Positions 1 through 8,505 of a stretch of 64,000 bases of DNA are shown piece after piece. Origin of the DNA: 630D-37 sp037478835 (GTDB taxonomy: Bacteria; Chloroflexota; Anaerolineae; Anaerolineales; Villigracilaceae); NCBI GenBank assembly GCA_037478835.1, contig JBBFLV010000001.1, positions 417,900 through 481,899 of the forward strand, given 5' to 3'. Position 1 is the first letter of the stretch. The number at the start of each line of letters is the position of its first letter. A model generated the notes under the pieces. The model saw nothing but the letters and a program-made list of their open reading frames with translations, was not told the DNA's origin and searched no databases. The translations under genes and the position numbers were made by a program.

Positions 1-278
1 GAAATCCAACGTGGCAAGCGCTCTTCGCCATAAACTTGGCGCGCCAGCCGGTAGAGTTCGGCGTAATCGGCAGGATAGGCTTCTGGGGATGGAGTGGGCA
101 AGGCCGAGGGCGAAGGGAAATGCGAAGGATACGGGGTGGGATGCGGGGTGCGCACCACCTGCGGTGGGGGAAGGGGAGCCGGAAGCGGCCGCGGTGCGCA
201 CGCCTGCGTCCACGCGGCGATCAGGCTCAAGGTCAAGAGCGAGGCGAAAAACGCCCGAAACGGCGCAGCACGAGCCAT
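1..278 (-). CDS. Secreted or lipoprotein-like protein, N-terminal part only
   Basis: This gene runs off the left edge of the window, leaving 92 codons open without a stop. The ATG at 278 begins a short basic segment (MARAAPFRAFF) followed by a hydrophobic stretch (LLTLSLIAAW) and TQAC, which reads as a Sec or weak lipoprotein signal peptide. A proline-rich linker of about 45 residues follows, and then what looks like the beginning of a folded helical domain (ADYAELYRLARQVYG). The start lies inside the 3' end of the upstream subtilase gene, overlapping it by 46 bases, so the two are probably co-transcribed. No family is recognisable from this fragment. The codon pattern and signal peptide favour this strand over the plus-strand open frames that cover the same bases. 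Confidence 0.6.
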   Translation of the reverse strand, partial: MARAAPFRAFFASLLTLSLIAAWTQACAPRPLPAPLPPPQVVRTPHPTPYPSHFPSPSALPTPSPEAYPADYAELYRLARQVYGEERLPRWI

Positions 279-2677
279 AGGAACAGGATCAGGCCCAAAA
301 GCGGCACCCAGGCCCAACGGGTGTTTTCGTTCCACCAAATTGAGCCTCCCGTGACCGGCAAGCGCGATGGTTCTCCGAAGGTGGCGATTCCGAAGATCGA
401 GAAATGCGGAGCCCGTGCGAAGAGGAGACTGTTGAGCGAATCCACGGAGGTGCTCAAGGCTTGCCAGCGTTTGAGGCGGGAATCGTAGGCCATGATGCGC
501 AGGTTTTCGGGGTGACCGCCGGCACGGAGGACATCCGCAGGGGTGTAGCGATAGCAGACGTAGGCTTCCGGCAGGGGGGAGATGGGGATGGGTGGGGAAA
601 GGTAGAGCAGGCGAATATCGGCGTAGTGTTCCAGATCGAGGTATTGGGAGGGCATGGGCGGGGCGCTGGAGAGGGGTTGAATGCGCACGTAGGCCGGATG
701 GGCAAGCGCGCCGGAGGGGATGCTCAGGCAGAAGGGGGCTTTTTCGTAGAAGCCGCCGCTGCTATTGGCCGGGCGGGTGTAGACGCTACAGAGCGCGGAA
801 GGAGGCAGGCCGAGGTGGGGAAAGTAGGTGACGAAGCGCAGTGCCAGTCCTTCCTTAAGGGCCGAGGTGTTGTAGGAGAAGAGCAGGCCACTGCGTCCGG
901 AATCGAATTCAACGCCGATTGTGGCCGACTCGCCGCGCGCACCGGCACCGCGCAGACGTTTGTACTGGATCAGGATATCGCCGCTTGTTTCAAAGAGGAC
1001 GACCTGGAAGGTGATTTCGCCGGGTACCACGCCACCCTCAAAGCGCTGTGCATTCCGATATTCGATCACCACTTCACGATTGGGGGCACTGCCCAACACG
1101 GCATACCAGGCACTCCCGCCGGCGGAAAGCGTGAGGTCATCCCAAAAGGGGGCAATGAAATGGTGAGGGGGATTCGGGTGATTCGTTGGAATGACAAAGT
1201 TTGTGCTGAGGTAGCTATCTGAGGATGGAATGGGATCGAAGCTCAGGAGGCCATTGCTGCCGACATAGAGGGTGGTGTAGCTCGAGCCGCCGAAGGGGAA
1301 GGCAAAGGGCAGGGGGAGGGCTGCGACGCCGTTATTGCTGCCGGGCACAAAGATGAGCTGCGTGCCGCCGGAAGTATCGCGCCAAGCATAGCTGACCAGG
1401 CCGGGACAGGCCGGCGAATCCAGCACATCGTAAGCGATGGTGGGAGGAGAGGGGGTAGGGGTTGGGAGGATGGAGGGGCTGTAGTGAAGGGCGGCATCGA
1501 TCTGCAACAGGCCGTAGCCGGTGTAATCATCCCGACCGGGTGCATCCAGGTCGAGGGCGGTTTGGGTGAGGGCCTGGTAGATTTTATCGGGAGTATCGAA
1601 GCCCGGAAGGGAGGCCAGCAAAGCCGCGGCGCCGGCGACGTGGGGTGCGGCCATGGACGTGCCGCTGAGCGTATCGTAGTTCGGGCTTTTGCCGAGCAGG
1701 TCATGGTAAAGAAAGTCGCTATAGGTGGGGAAGGTAGAAAGGATGTCCTTTCCCGGCGCCATCAGGTCGAGTTCTGGGCCGTAGTTGGAGAAGGACGTGC
1801 GTGTATCGGTGTTATCAGTGGCGCCGACGGCGAGCACCCAGTCGTATTTGGCCGGGTAGACTACGCTGGAGTTGGTGTTGCCGGCGGCGGCGATCAGCGC
1901 GGCGCCGCGGGTATAGGCGTAGAAGGTGGCTTCCTGGAGCAACCGGGAATTTGAAGCGCTGCCGATGCTCAAATTGATCACCTTTGCCCCACGTTCCACT
2001 GCACCGATGATGCCCTCGGCTACGCTGACGAAGGTGCCGTTACAATCGGCGCCGAGTACGCGGATGGGCAGGATTTTGACGTTCCAGGCGATCCCGGCGA
2101 TGCCTTCCGAGTTGTTTCCGCCGGCGGCGGCGATGCCGGCGACGTGGGTACCGTGACCGCACTCATCCTGAGGGATGGGGTCACCTTCCAGAAAGTCATA
2201 GCCGGGGAGGATGCGCCCGGCGAATTCTGGATGATCGGGATCGATGCCGGAATCAACGATGGCTAGGATGACCGAGGGGGAGCCGGTGGTCGTATCCCAG
2301 GCGGCCGGAGCCTGAACGTGGCTAGGGCCGTATTGACTGCTCCAGAGCGGATCGTTCGGGATGAGATCGGCGCGCACGATACCGTTGCGTTCGACAAAGC
2401 GCACGCCGGGCAGGGAGCGCAATTGGCGGAGATAGGCTTCTTCCCGACCTGGAGGCACCTGAACAACGGCGGCGTTCAGCTTGCGCAGGGTGGGCGTTTC
2501 CTTCAACGGGCGGGCTTCGGTGGGCAATGCCAGGGCGCTGACGGAGTGGCCGGCTTCCAGGCCGATGATCAGTTCGCCGGGGATGAATGCTTCTGCATCA
2601 GGCAGGGGAGTCGATGGTCCAGCAGGTGCGGGAGGGATGAAGGACAATAAAAGGAAGAGCAGGAGCAAAAGATGCAT
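233..2677 (-). CDS. Subtilisin-like (S8) serine protease with LPVTG-type C-terminal anchor
   Basis: Secreted protease of about 814 residues. A signal peptide (MHLLLLLFLLL) is followed by an I9-like propeptide and the S8 catalytic domain. The triad is visible: Asp142 in VDSGID, His175 in GHGTHVAG and Ser341 in GTSMAAPHVAG. A proline-rich linker leads to a beta-rich domain of unknown function (about residues 410-640). The protein ends with LPVTGG near residue 773, a hydrophobic segment (WVPLLGLILFLWLVL) and an arginine-rich tail, the layout of a sortase sorting signal. An upstream in-frame ATG exists at 2764, but that extension would cross the divergent riboswitch and hide the signal peptide, so 2677 is chosen. 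No Shine-Dalgarno sequence precedes it, and a TATAAT ends seven bases upstream, so a leaderless transcript is possible. Confidence 0.9.
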   Translation of the reverse strand: MHLLLLLFLLLSFIPPAPAGPSTPLPDAEAFIPGELIIGLEAGHSVSALALPTEARPLKETPTLRKLNAAVVQVPPGREEAYLRQLRSLPGVRFVERNGIVRADLIPNDPLWSSQYGPSHVQAPAAWDTTTGSPSVILAIVDSGIDPDHPEFAGRILPGYDFLEGDPIPQDECGHGTHVAGIAAAGGNNSEGIAGIAWNVKILPIRVLGADCNGTFVSVAEGIIGAVERGAKVINLSIGSASNSRLLQEATFYAYTRGAALIAAAGNTNSSVVYPAKYDWVLAVGATDNTDTRTSFSNYGPELDLMAPGKDILSTFPTYSDFLYHDLLGKSPNYDTLSGTSMAAPHVAGAAALLASLPGFDTPDKIYQALTQTALDLDAPGRDDYTGYGLLQIDAALHYSPSILPTPTPSPPTIAYDVLDSPACPGLVSYAWRDTSGGTQLIFVPGSNNGVAALPLPFAFPFGGSSYTTLYVGSNGLLSFDPIPSSDSYLSTNFVIPTNHPNPPHHFIAPFWDDLTLSAGGSAWYAVLGSAPNREVVIEYRNAQRFEGGVVPGEITFQVVLFETSGDILIQYKRLRGAGARGESATIGVEFDSGRSGLLFSYNTSALKEGLALRFVTYFPHLGLPPSALCSVYTRPANSSGGFYEKAPFCLSIPSGALAHPAYVRIQPLSSAPPMPSQYLDLEHYADIRLLYLSPPIPISPLPEAYVCYRYTPADVLRAGGHPENLRIMAYDSRLKRWQALSTSVDSLNSLLFARAPHFSIFGIATFGEPSRLPVTGGSIWWNENTRWAWVPLLGLILFLWLVLRRFGRFSPRS

Positions 2678-2683
2678 ATCAGT

Positions 2684-2691
2684 ATTATAAT
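2684..2691. promoter_or_regulatory. Shared symmetric -10 element of a divergent promoter pair
   Basis: The octamer ATTATAAT reads as TATAAT on both strands. On the plus strand (2686-2691) it would start transcription about seven bases downstream, just before the fluoride riboswitch. On the minus strand (2689-2684) it would start almost at the A of the protease ATG at 2677. No good -35 box is visible on either strand, so this is a position-based inference. Confidence 0.45.
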
Positions 2692-2708
2692 CAGCAAACC
2701 CGAGTTTC

Positions 2709-2757
2709 AGGCGATGGAGTCCGCCTTGAATCGCTTTTTGCTGATGACTCCTGACTA
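2709..2757 (+). promoter_or_regulatory. Fluoride riboswitch (crcB motif)
   Basis: The segment contains GGCGATGGAGTCCGCC (2710-2725), a short variable stem, and GCTGATGACTCCT (2740-2752). This matches the fluoride aptamer layout: a GGCGAUG start, a CGCC partner, and a closing GAUG followed by the complement of the first GGAGTC (2716-2721 with GACTCC at 2746-2751). It lies directly upstream of a fluoride channel gene, the classical target of this RNA. The ribosome binding site GAGGAG (2771-2776) is about 20 bases downstream. No long run of T follows the aptamer, so control of ribosome access is more likely than termination. Confidence 0.9.
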
Positions 2758-2782
2758 TACCCATCCATCCGAGGAGTTTGTG

Positions 2783-3166
2783 GTGAGCAAGTGGATTGTC
2801 ATTGGAACGGGCGGCTTTATCGGCTCCGTTTTCCGATATTTGCTTAGCGGTTATGTGCAGCAGCTGACCAAAAGCGTGGACTTCCCTTACGGCACCCTTG
2901 CTGTTAACTTGATCGGCTGCTTTGTGATCGGTTTCCTTTCCCAGCTGGCGGAGATGCGCGGCGCGTTTACGGATGAGTTGCGCGCCTTCCTTTTCGTCGG
3001 TTTCCTGGGCGGCTTCACCACCTTTTCAACTTTTGGCAACGAAACGATGAATTTTCTTCGCTTGGGAGAGGGACGATTCGCGCTGCTGAACGTTGGCCTG
3101 CACATCCTGGCCGGACTGGCTTTGGTCTGGCTTGGGCGCACGGTAGCTTACCTGATCTGGAGGTGA
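2783..3166 (+). CDS. fluC: Fluoride ion channel FluC/CrcB
   Basis: A protein of about 127 residues with four hydrophobic segments, the usual size for FluC/CrcB dimeric fluoride channels that export fluoride from the cytoplasm. Family motifs are visible: GGFIGSVFRYLLS near the N-terminus, PYGTLAVNLIGCF in the second segment and GFLGGFTTFSTFGNE in the third, which carries the pore phenylalanines and the sodium-site region. The GTG at 2783 is chosen because GAGGAG sits seven bases upstream and because the open frame further upstream is the riboswitch. A GTG at 2780 is an alternative. It forms a pair with the DUF190 gene that starts two bases after its stop. Confidence 0.93.
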   Translation: MSKWIVIGTGGFIGSVFRYLLSGYVQQLTKSVDFPYGTLAVNLIGCFVIGFLSQLAEMRGAFTDELRAFLFVGFLGGFTTFSTFGNETMNFLRLGEGRFALLNVGLHILAGLALVWLGRTVAYLIWR

Positions 3167-3168
3167 TC

Positions 3169-3528
3169 ATGACATTGCCAGAAGAAGGTTACCTGCTCCG
3201 CATTTTCATCGGCGAAAGTGATAAGTATGCCGGCAAGCCTCTATACGAGTGGATTGTCAGGCAGGCACGTCAACAGGGATTGGCCGGGGCGACCGTATTG
3301 CGCGGCATTATGGGCTTTGGGGCCGGTAGCCGTGAGATTCACACCTTCAAGATTGAGCGTCTTTCCGAAGATTTGCCGATCGTGGTGGAACTGGTGGATA
3401 CGGCGGCAAAATTGGAGCAGTTTCTGGCTTTGATCGAGGATAAGATCACTGCCGGTTTGGTGACCCTGGAAAAAGCGCACATTCGCTTTTATGGCATCCA
3501 GGAGACGGACGAGAAGGCGGGGGATTGA
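3169..3528 (+). CDS. DUF190 family protein
   Basis: A small cytosolic protein of about 119 residues belonging to DUF190, a family with a ferredoxin-like fold related to PII signal proteins. Recognisable parts are LRIFIGESDKYAGKPLYEWI at the N-terminus and GATVLRGIMGFGAGSREIHT in the middle. DUF190 genes are very often next to fluC, which points to a role in fluoride resistance, perhaps sensing or assisting the channel, but no biochemical function is established. GGAGGTG (3159-3165), inside the end of fluC, serves as the ribosome binding site for ATG 3169; an in-frame GTG at 3163 is less likely. The fluoride riboswitch should control both genes. Confidence 0.85.
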   Translation: MTLPEEGYLLRIFIGESDKYAGKPLYEWIVRQARQQGLAGATVLRGIMGFGAGSREIHTFKIERLSEDLPIVVELVDTAAKLEQFLALIEDKITAGLVTLEKAHIRFYGIQETDEKAGD

Positions 3529-3809
3529 TCCGAGCCGACGATGGTGATTGGAGCGTCTGTTCCACACGGCGCTCATAGCACAGTTGTAAGTTGCTTCCTG
3601 CCATCTCAGCCCAGGCTCTTCCGCGCTCGGATGAGCAAGGCCAAAACGATCCCCAGCCCGGCGAGCACGATCTTCTCGGCATATTGATGCAGGATGGCTC
3701 GCAGCCACAACGTCGAAAGCCGCCTTCAAGCGGCGCTAACGAGGGCCAAGGACTCTTTTCGAGGGGGCTGGAACGATGGGAGTGTTCTCAGGTTGATCCA
3801 AATTGTGCT
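3529..3809. other. Gap without a convincing gene
   Basis: No convincing gene is visible. On the minus strand, 3606-3710 encodes a short hydrophobic peptide from a TTG start (contains KIVLAGLGIVLALLIRARK), reminiscent of a single membrane helix with a basic tail. It could be a tiny membrane protein or the remnant of a longer gene, but it has no good ribosome binding site. Confidence 0.3.
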
Positions 3810-5423
3810 TCATGACTCATCTAACATAAAATCGCCTTTTTCCAGCACCCCCCGCAAGATGGCGCGGATGGTTGATGAGTGTTGAGGCAGGAGGGCGGTG
3901 AGCGGGAAGGGTTTCAAGAGCGCGTTGATAGTATGGATCCCCGGACGAAAATACGCATCGAACGGGAGGGAGGCTCTGAACAGCTGATAGTACAGGAATC
4001 GCCGTGCCTGGCGACGATGTTCTTCCGGCGGTTGGATGTGTTCGGCCTGAAGAAAATCTTCTGCCATGCTTTGGTATTCTTCAATGCTTTTAGGGAAGAA
4101 GACCGTTGGATACTGGGTGAAACGTGCCTTCCCGGCGCAGAGCACGGCAGCACCCAGGATCGAGGCTTCCAAGCCGATGGTTGAATTGTAGACCATCACA
4201 AATTTCGAGCGCTGGATTAACTCGTAGGAACTGAGATATTCATTTGGTGGGACAAAGAGAACGTTTTCCAGGCGATCGACCTGCCGCTCTGCTATCCATC
4301 TTGCTACCGGTTCCCGGCTCTCTTTGCCCGGACGATTTTCATCCGGGTGCGCACGGATGACGAAAAACGTCTCCGGGTGGCGGCGGATGATGTGCTCCAG
4401 GGTGAAATCCAGCCAGGCGAACATATCGGGGAAGAGAGTGTTGGCGTGCGGCTGGCTGGTATCGAAGATCACGTTGGTAAAGATCGGGACGATCTGACGG
4501 AAGCGAGCCGCTCGCTGCAGGAACGCTTCGTCCAAGCGGCGCATTTGCGGCCAGAAGCGAATGCCGGCCATGGTGAATTGCCCCTGGAAGCGCTTTTCCA
4601 GGTAGGCATCCAGGCGGGCGTTCTGTTCGGCGCTCAACTCGAAATCTGCGGGGATGTGCAGCGGGTAGGCCGTGGCTTCGCCGGTGGTGAAGAAGGCCGA
4701 GGCCGGCTGCAGCCCCACTTCGTGAGTGATGGTGCGGATGCCTCGCTGACGAGCAAGGTAGCAGACCACCGCTTCCGGGTAAAACTGCCCGTTGAAGGCG
4801 ATCACGGCGCGCGGCGTGACGCGTTCCAGCAATTTTGTGAACTCGCGGGCGATGCTCCATGCCGAGAGAATATATTCGCGTAGCAAATAGCGCGTCGGCT
4901 CGTCATCCTGCAGGTGATGCCGACGTAGGATCCAGCGCAGGCCGGGCAAACAGAGGGCGCCCAACGGCAACCCGTGCCATTCAAAACGGCTCAGCGCCTC
5001 CAGGTCCAGCCCCTGCAGCGCCTCTTCCAGTTGCGCATCGCGCTGAAAACGGAACCAATGCGCCGTGGCACCGCTATAGAGCATTCGGGATTGGTAGATA
5101 CAGGAGGCGCAAGGCGGCGGTTGGGATGGTCGATCGCGGTTGGTGCCCAAAATGCAATGGCTCATCCCCCGCTCACAGGCGAAGAAGATCACCGGCACCC
5201 CTTGCAAGCGTAAAGCCCAGGACGTGATCAGATGAAAGCCGGAATTCCAGGAAAGGTCATCCAGGCCGCTTGAGGCCTTGAAAAGGATCACCGGAGCGCC
5301 TTGCGGTTGCGGCGCTCGGCGTTTGACCTTTTGGGCCACATACCAGATGTGCAAATTGTTGATGTGCCGCATCAGGCGGCGCTTCCATCGTTTGGAAAAC
5401 GGTTCAGGACTTGCTTTGGTCAA
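3810..5423 (-). CDS. Capsule polysaccharide/glycosyltransferase-like protein
   Basis: A cytosolic protein of about 537 residues. The C-terminal half resembles capsular polysaccharide and CDP-glycerol type glycosyltransferases of the GT-B fold: a Rossmann-like IVPIFTNVIFDTSQ, the conserved-looking RAHPDE, and a VYNSTIGLEASILGAAVL segment of the kind that binds the nucleotide-sugar donor. The N-terminal half (APVILFKASSGLDDLSWNSGF) may bind the acceptor. The open frame extends far upstream, but that part is translated repeat sequence. AGGAG precedes a TTG at 5423, chosen as start; the ATG at 5372 is the alternative. Neighbours give no pathway context, so the substrate is unknown. Confidence 0.65.
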   Translation of the reverse strand: MTKASPEPFSKRWKRRLMRHINNLHIWYVAQKVKRRAPQPQGAPVILFKASSGLDDLSWNSGFHLITSWALRLQGVPVIFFACERGMSHCILGTNRDRPSQPPPCASCIYQSRMLYSGATAHWFRFQRDAQLEEALQGLDLEALSRFEWHGLPLGALCLPGLRWILRRHHLQDDEPTRYLLREYILSAWSIAREFTKLLERVTPRAVIAFNGQFYPEAVVCYLARQRGIRTITHEVGLQPASAFFTTGEATAYPLHIPADFELSAEQNARLDAYLEKRFQGQFTMAGIRFWPQMRRLDEAFLQRAARFRQIVPIFTNVIFDTSQPHANTLFPDMFAWLDFTLEHIIRRHPETFFVIRAHPDENRPGKESREPVARWIAERQVDRLENVLFVPPNEYLSSYELIQRSKFVMVYNSTIGLEASILGAAVLCAGKARFTQYPTVFFPKSIEEYQSMAEDFLQAEHIQPPEEHRRQARRFLYYQLFRASLPFDAYFRPGIHTINALLKPFPLTALLPQHSSTIRAILRGVLEKGDFMLDES

Positions 5424-5440
5424 TGGTAACTCCTGTTGAG

Positions 5441-5516
5441 AAGACGGTAGACGGTGGACCGTGGAGGACCGTGGACGGTGGGCGATAGACCGTGGAGGAC
5501 GGTGGACCGTGGAGAG
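5441..5516. repeat. Degenerate GACGGTGGACCGTGGA repeat (family D)
   Basis: About 75 bases made of imperfect copies of a unit like ACGGTGGACCGTGGAGG, lying just upstream of the glycosyltransferase-like gene and downstream of the molybdenum hydroxylase gene. Related sequence occurs at 23563-23599 and 55850-55870. Confidence 0.7.
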
Positions 5517-5520
5517 GGGA

Positions 5521-8505
5521 TCAGGCCGAACGGGCGGCCTGAAGGGCTCTCCAGACTTTCTCCGGTGTGATCGGGTTGGCGTCAATGTGCACGCCCACCG
5601 CATCCAGCACGGCATTCGCCACCGCCGGGGCAACGCCATCCATCGGAATTTCGGCCACCGCTTTGACGCCGAAAGGATGGGTCGGCTCGAAGGTTTCGAC
5701 GAAGATCACGCCCAGTTCTGGCATCTCCTCAGCGCGGAAGATGTGGTAATCGCGGAAGTTCCGTTGCTGCGGCCGTCCCTGCTCGTCGTAGGTCAGCTCT
5801 TCGCAGACGGCATAGCCCAGTGCTTGGGTCATGCCGCCTTCGATCTGGCCGGAAGCGGTGAGCGGGTTGACGATCACGCCCGAATCCACTGCCATGATCA
5901 GCTTTTCGACGCGCACCATGCCGGTTTCGGTATCCACGGTCACCTCGGCGAATTGCGCCCCAAAAGGCGGCGGGGAAGAAGGCGAAACATACGAGGCCAC
6001 GCCCATGATCTGCTCCTGATCGCGATGGTGCAGCGCGTTCAGCGCGATCTCTGCCAAGGTCACCGAGCGGCCGTCCGGGGCGACGGCGCAGCGATCGCGC
6101 AGGCGGATCTGCGCGGGATCGTCCACGCCCAACATGCGCGCGGCGCGCAGGCGGATGCGTTCGGCCACCTGTTCGGCGGCGCGCACGGCCGCCGTGCCGG
6201 AAATATACGTGGTGGACGAGGCATAGGCGCCTTTATCGAAGGGTGTGAAATCGGTATCCGATGAGTAGACGATGATATCCTCCAGCGGCACGCCGAGCAC
6301 TTCGGCCACCATCTGGGCGATGACGGTATCCGAGCCGGTGCCGAGATCGGTCGCGCCGAGCAGCAAGTTGAACGAGCCGTCATCGTTCATCTTGATCGAA
6401 GCGCCGCCCATATCCAGGTAGGGGATGGCCGTGCCCTGCATCACCAGGGCCACGCCGATGCCGCGGCGCAGATGCGGCTTGCCCGGCACGCGATGCCACT
6501 CCTCGTTGCCGAATTTCTGATCCCAACCGATTGCCGCCTTGCCCTGCCGCACGCACTCTTCCAGCCCCACAGTGTGGATGATCTCCGGGCGCGGCTCACG
6601 GCCCTCGCTCCAGGCGGTGCTGAAGGGATGCAGCTCACCGGGGCGCAGCGCGTTCTTCAGGCGGAATTCGATCGGGTCGAGGCCCAGGGCACGGGCGATC
6701 TTCTCCATGTGGCGCTCGACTGCCCAGAACCCCTGCGGCACGCCGTAGCCGCGGTAGGCGCCGGCCGGCGGATGGTTCGTATAGACGATATCGGCATAGA
6801 AGCGGATGTTGGGCGCTTGACGATACGGCCCATCTCCCACGTAGAGCGCCATGGCTTTATGGCCGGTGTTCCCGGTCACCGTCAGGGCGTGGCAGCCATA
6901 GGCGCCGGTATCGGAGAGCACGCGCATTTCGTTGGCGGTGATCGTCCCATCGCGCTTGACGCCCGTCTTCATCCAGATCTTCATCGGGTGGCGCGAGCGG
7001 GCGGCGGTGAACTCTTCCTCGCGTGTGTATTCGTAATAGACCGGCCGGCCGGTGGCGATCGTCAGGTGGGCCGGAATATCCTCGATCAGCACTTCCTGCT
7101 TGCCGCCGAACCCGCCGCCGATGCGCGGCTTGATGACGCGAATGCGCTTGATCGGCAGCCCCAGCACCGGCGCCAGCTGCCGCCGCACGTGGAACGGCAC
7201 CTGGGTCGAGGTCCGAATGACGAGGCGATCGTCCTCGTCCCAATAGGTGAGCGCAACGTGCGGTTCGATCGAGCATTGCTGCACCTTGGGCACTTCGTAC
7301 ACGCCCTCGAAGATCGCATCCGCTTCGGCAAAGCCCTTTTCCACGTCGCCGATATCAATGCGGATGGCCGCTGCCAGGTTGCGCTTGGGATCGCATTCGC
7401 CGAAGGGGACGTATTCCGGCTCATCGTGCAGGATCGGCGCGCCCGGCTTCATCGCCTCTTCCATATCCAGCACGGCCGGCAGCGGTTCGTATTCGACCTC
7501 GATCAACTTCAGCGCCTCTTCGGCGATCTCCGGCGTTTCGGCCGCGACGAAGGCGACGCGATCGCCCACAAAGCGCACCTTGTAATCGAGCGAGAAGGTA
7601 TCCAGCGGCCCCGGAATGGGGTCGGATTGGCCGGCAGTGGAATAGACGACGCGCGGTAGGTCCTGCCAGGTGAGCACGGCGGCTACGCCCGGCAGGGCTT
7701 TGGCCTTGCTGGTATCAATACGCTTGATGCGCGCATGGGCATAGGGAGATCGGAGCACTTTGGCATAGAGCAGGCCTTTTTTCTCAAAATCGGCGGCGAA
7801 GGCCGGCTTGCCCTGGGCCAACTTGATCGCATCCACTTTCACTTCCGGCTTGCCAACGCGCTGGAACGGCCGCACCTGGGGGGCGAAGAGGATCTTCGGC
7901 AGAATGCGCGTTTGGGTTTGGGTGCCGCCCGGAGCGGGGGCGGCCGGCGGCTCGTCTTCGGACGGGGAGGCCGGGGTGCCCAAATCGAGCATTCCGCCCA
8001 CTTCCAGCGGTTCGACGGCTTCGCCGCGCAGCATGGCGGCGGCGCGGAGCACGGCCTGCACGGGTTTGGCATAGCCGGTACAGCGGCAGAGCACCCCGCC
8101 GATCGCCTCGCGCACTTCCGCTTCCGTCGGGTTCGGGTTGCGATCGAGCAGCGCTTTGGCGGCGAGGATCTGCGCCGGCGTGCAGTAACCGCATTGAATG
8201 GCGCCGGTTTCGATAAAGGCCTGCTGCAAAGGATGTAGCCCGGCGGTCTTCTTCCAGCCCTGTTCCGGGTGCTCGCCCAGCGCTTCGAGCGTCGCAATTC
8301 GGTGACCTTCGGCCTGTGCCGCCAGCATGATCACCGCGTTCACCGGGCGACCGTCCAGCAAGACGGTATCCGCACCGCTCAGCCCGTGTTCATCGCCGAA
8401 TTTGATGCTGTGGAAGCCCAGTCCGCGCAGCGCAGTCAGCAGCGTGGTGTGGGGTGGGAGATCGAGGGAATAATCCCGACCGTTCACATGGAGCGTGATT
8501 CGCAT
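5521..8505 (-). CDS. xdhD: XdhD-like molybdenum hydroxylase with degenerate N-terminal ferredoxin domain
   Basis: A fused xanthine-dehydrogenase-family protein of about 994 residues: a ferredoxin-like domain, a helical [2Fe-2S] domain, then the molybdopterin-binding domains. The helical domain keeps its ligands (Cys105, Cys108, Cys140, Cys142). The plant-type ferredoxin domain has the canonical spacing C-x4-C-x2-C-x11-C but carries Asp38, Ser43, Asp46 and Val58 at those places, so it should not hold a cluster. Molybdopterin motifs include GGGFGGKQE, AYRGYGVPQG and SGQIEGGMTQALG. E. coli XdhD, as I recall its sequence, is also degenerate in this domain, which supports the assignment over ordinary xanthine dehydrogenase. 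No FAD subunit is adjacent. Substrate (purine or other heterocycle) is inferred only. ATG 8505 follows AAAGGAGAA; an ATG at 8550 is less likely. Confidence 0.82.
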   Translation of the reverse strand: MRITLHVNGRDYSLDLPPHTTLLTALRGLGFHSIKFGDEHGLSGADTVLLDGRPVNAVIMLAAQAEGHRIATLEALGEHPEQGWKKTAGLHPLQQAFIETGAIQCGYCTPAQILAAKALLDRNPNPTEAEVREAIGGVLCRCTGYAKPVQAVLRAAAMLRGEAVEPLEVGGMLDLGTPASPSEDEPPAAPAPGGTQTQTRILPKILFAPQVRPFQRVGKPEVKVDAIKLAQGKPAFAADFEKKGLLYAKVLRSPYAHARIKRIDTSKAKALPGVAAVLTWQDLPRVVYSTAGQSDPIPGPLDTFSLDYKVRFVGDRVAFVAAETPEIAEEALKLIEVEYEPLPAVLDMEEAMKPGAPILHDEPEYVPFGECDPKRNLAAAIRIDIGDVEKGFAEADAIFEGVYEVPKVQQCSIEPHVALTYWDEDDRLVIRTSTQVPFHVRRQLAPVLGLPIKRIRVIKPRIGGGFGGKQEVLIEDIPAHLTIATGRPVYYEYTREEEFTAARSRHPMKIWMKTGVKRDGTITANEMRVLSDTGAYGCHALTVTGNTGHKAMALYVGDGPYRQAPNIRFYADIVYTNHPPAGAYRGYGVPQGFWAVERHMEKIARALGLDPIEFRLKNALRPGELHPFSTAWSEGREPRPEIIHTVGLEECVRQGKAAIGWDQKFGNEEWHRVPGKPHLRRGIGVALVMQGTAIPYLDMGGASIKMNDDGSFNLLLGATDLGTGSDTVIAQMVAEVLGVPLEDIIVYSSDTDFTPFDKGAYASSTTYISGTAAVRAAEQVAERIRLRAARMLGVDDPAQIRLRDRCAVAPDGRSVTLAEIALNALHHRDQEQIMGVASYVSPSSPPPFGAQFAEVTVDTETGMVRVEKLIMAVDSGVIVNPLTASGQIEGGMTQALGYAVCEELTYDEQGRPQQRNFRDYHIFRAEEMPELGVIFVETFEPTHPFGVKAVAEIPMDGVAPAVANAVLDAVGVHIDANPITPEKVWRALQAARSA

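Noticed and set aside
404..2650. Several plus-strand open frames opposite the protease gene
   Set aside because: They are antisense shadows of a gene with clear catalytic motifs and carry no family signal.
6472..7659. A 395-codon plus-strand frame opposite xdhD
   Set aside because: It is the antisense of conserved molybdopterin motifs and its composition (His/Arg/Gly rich) is typical of shadow frames.
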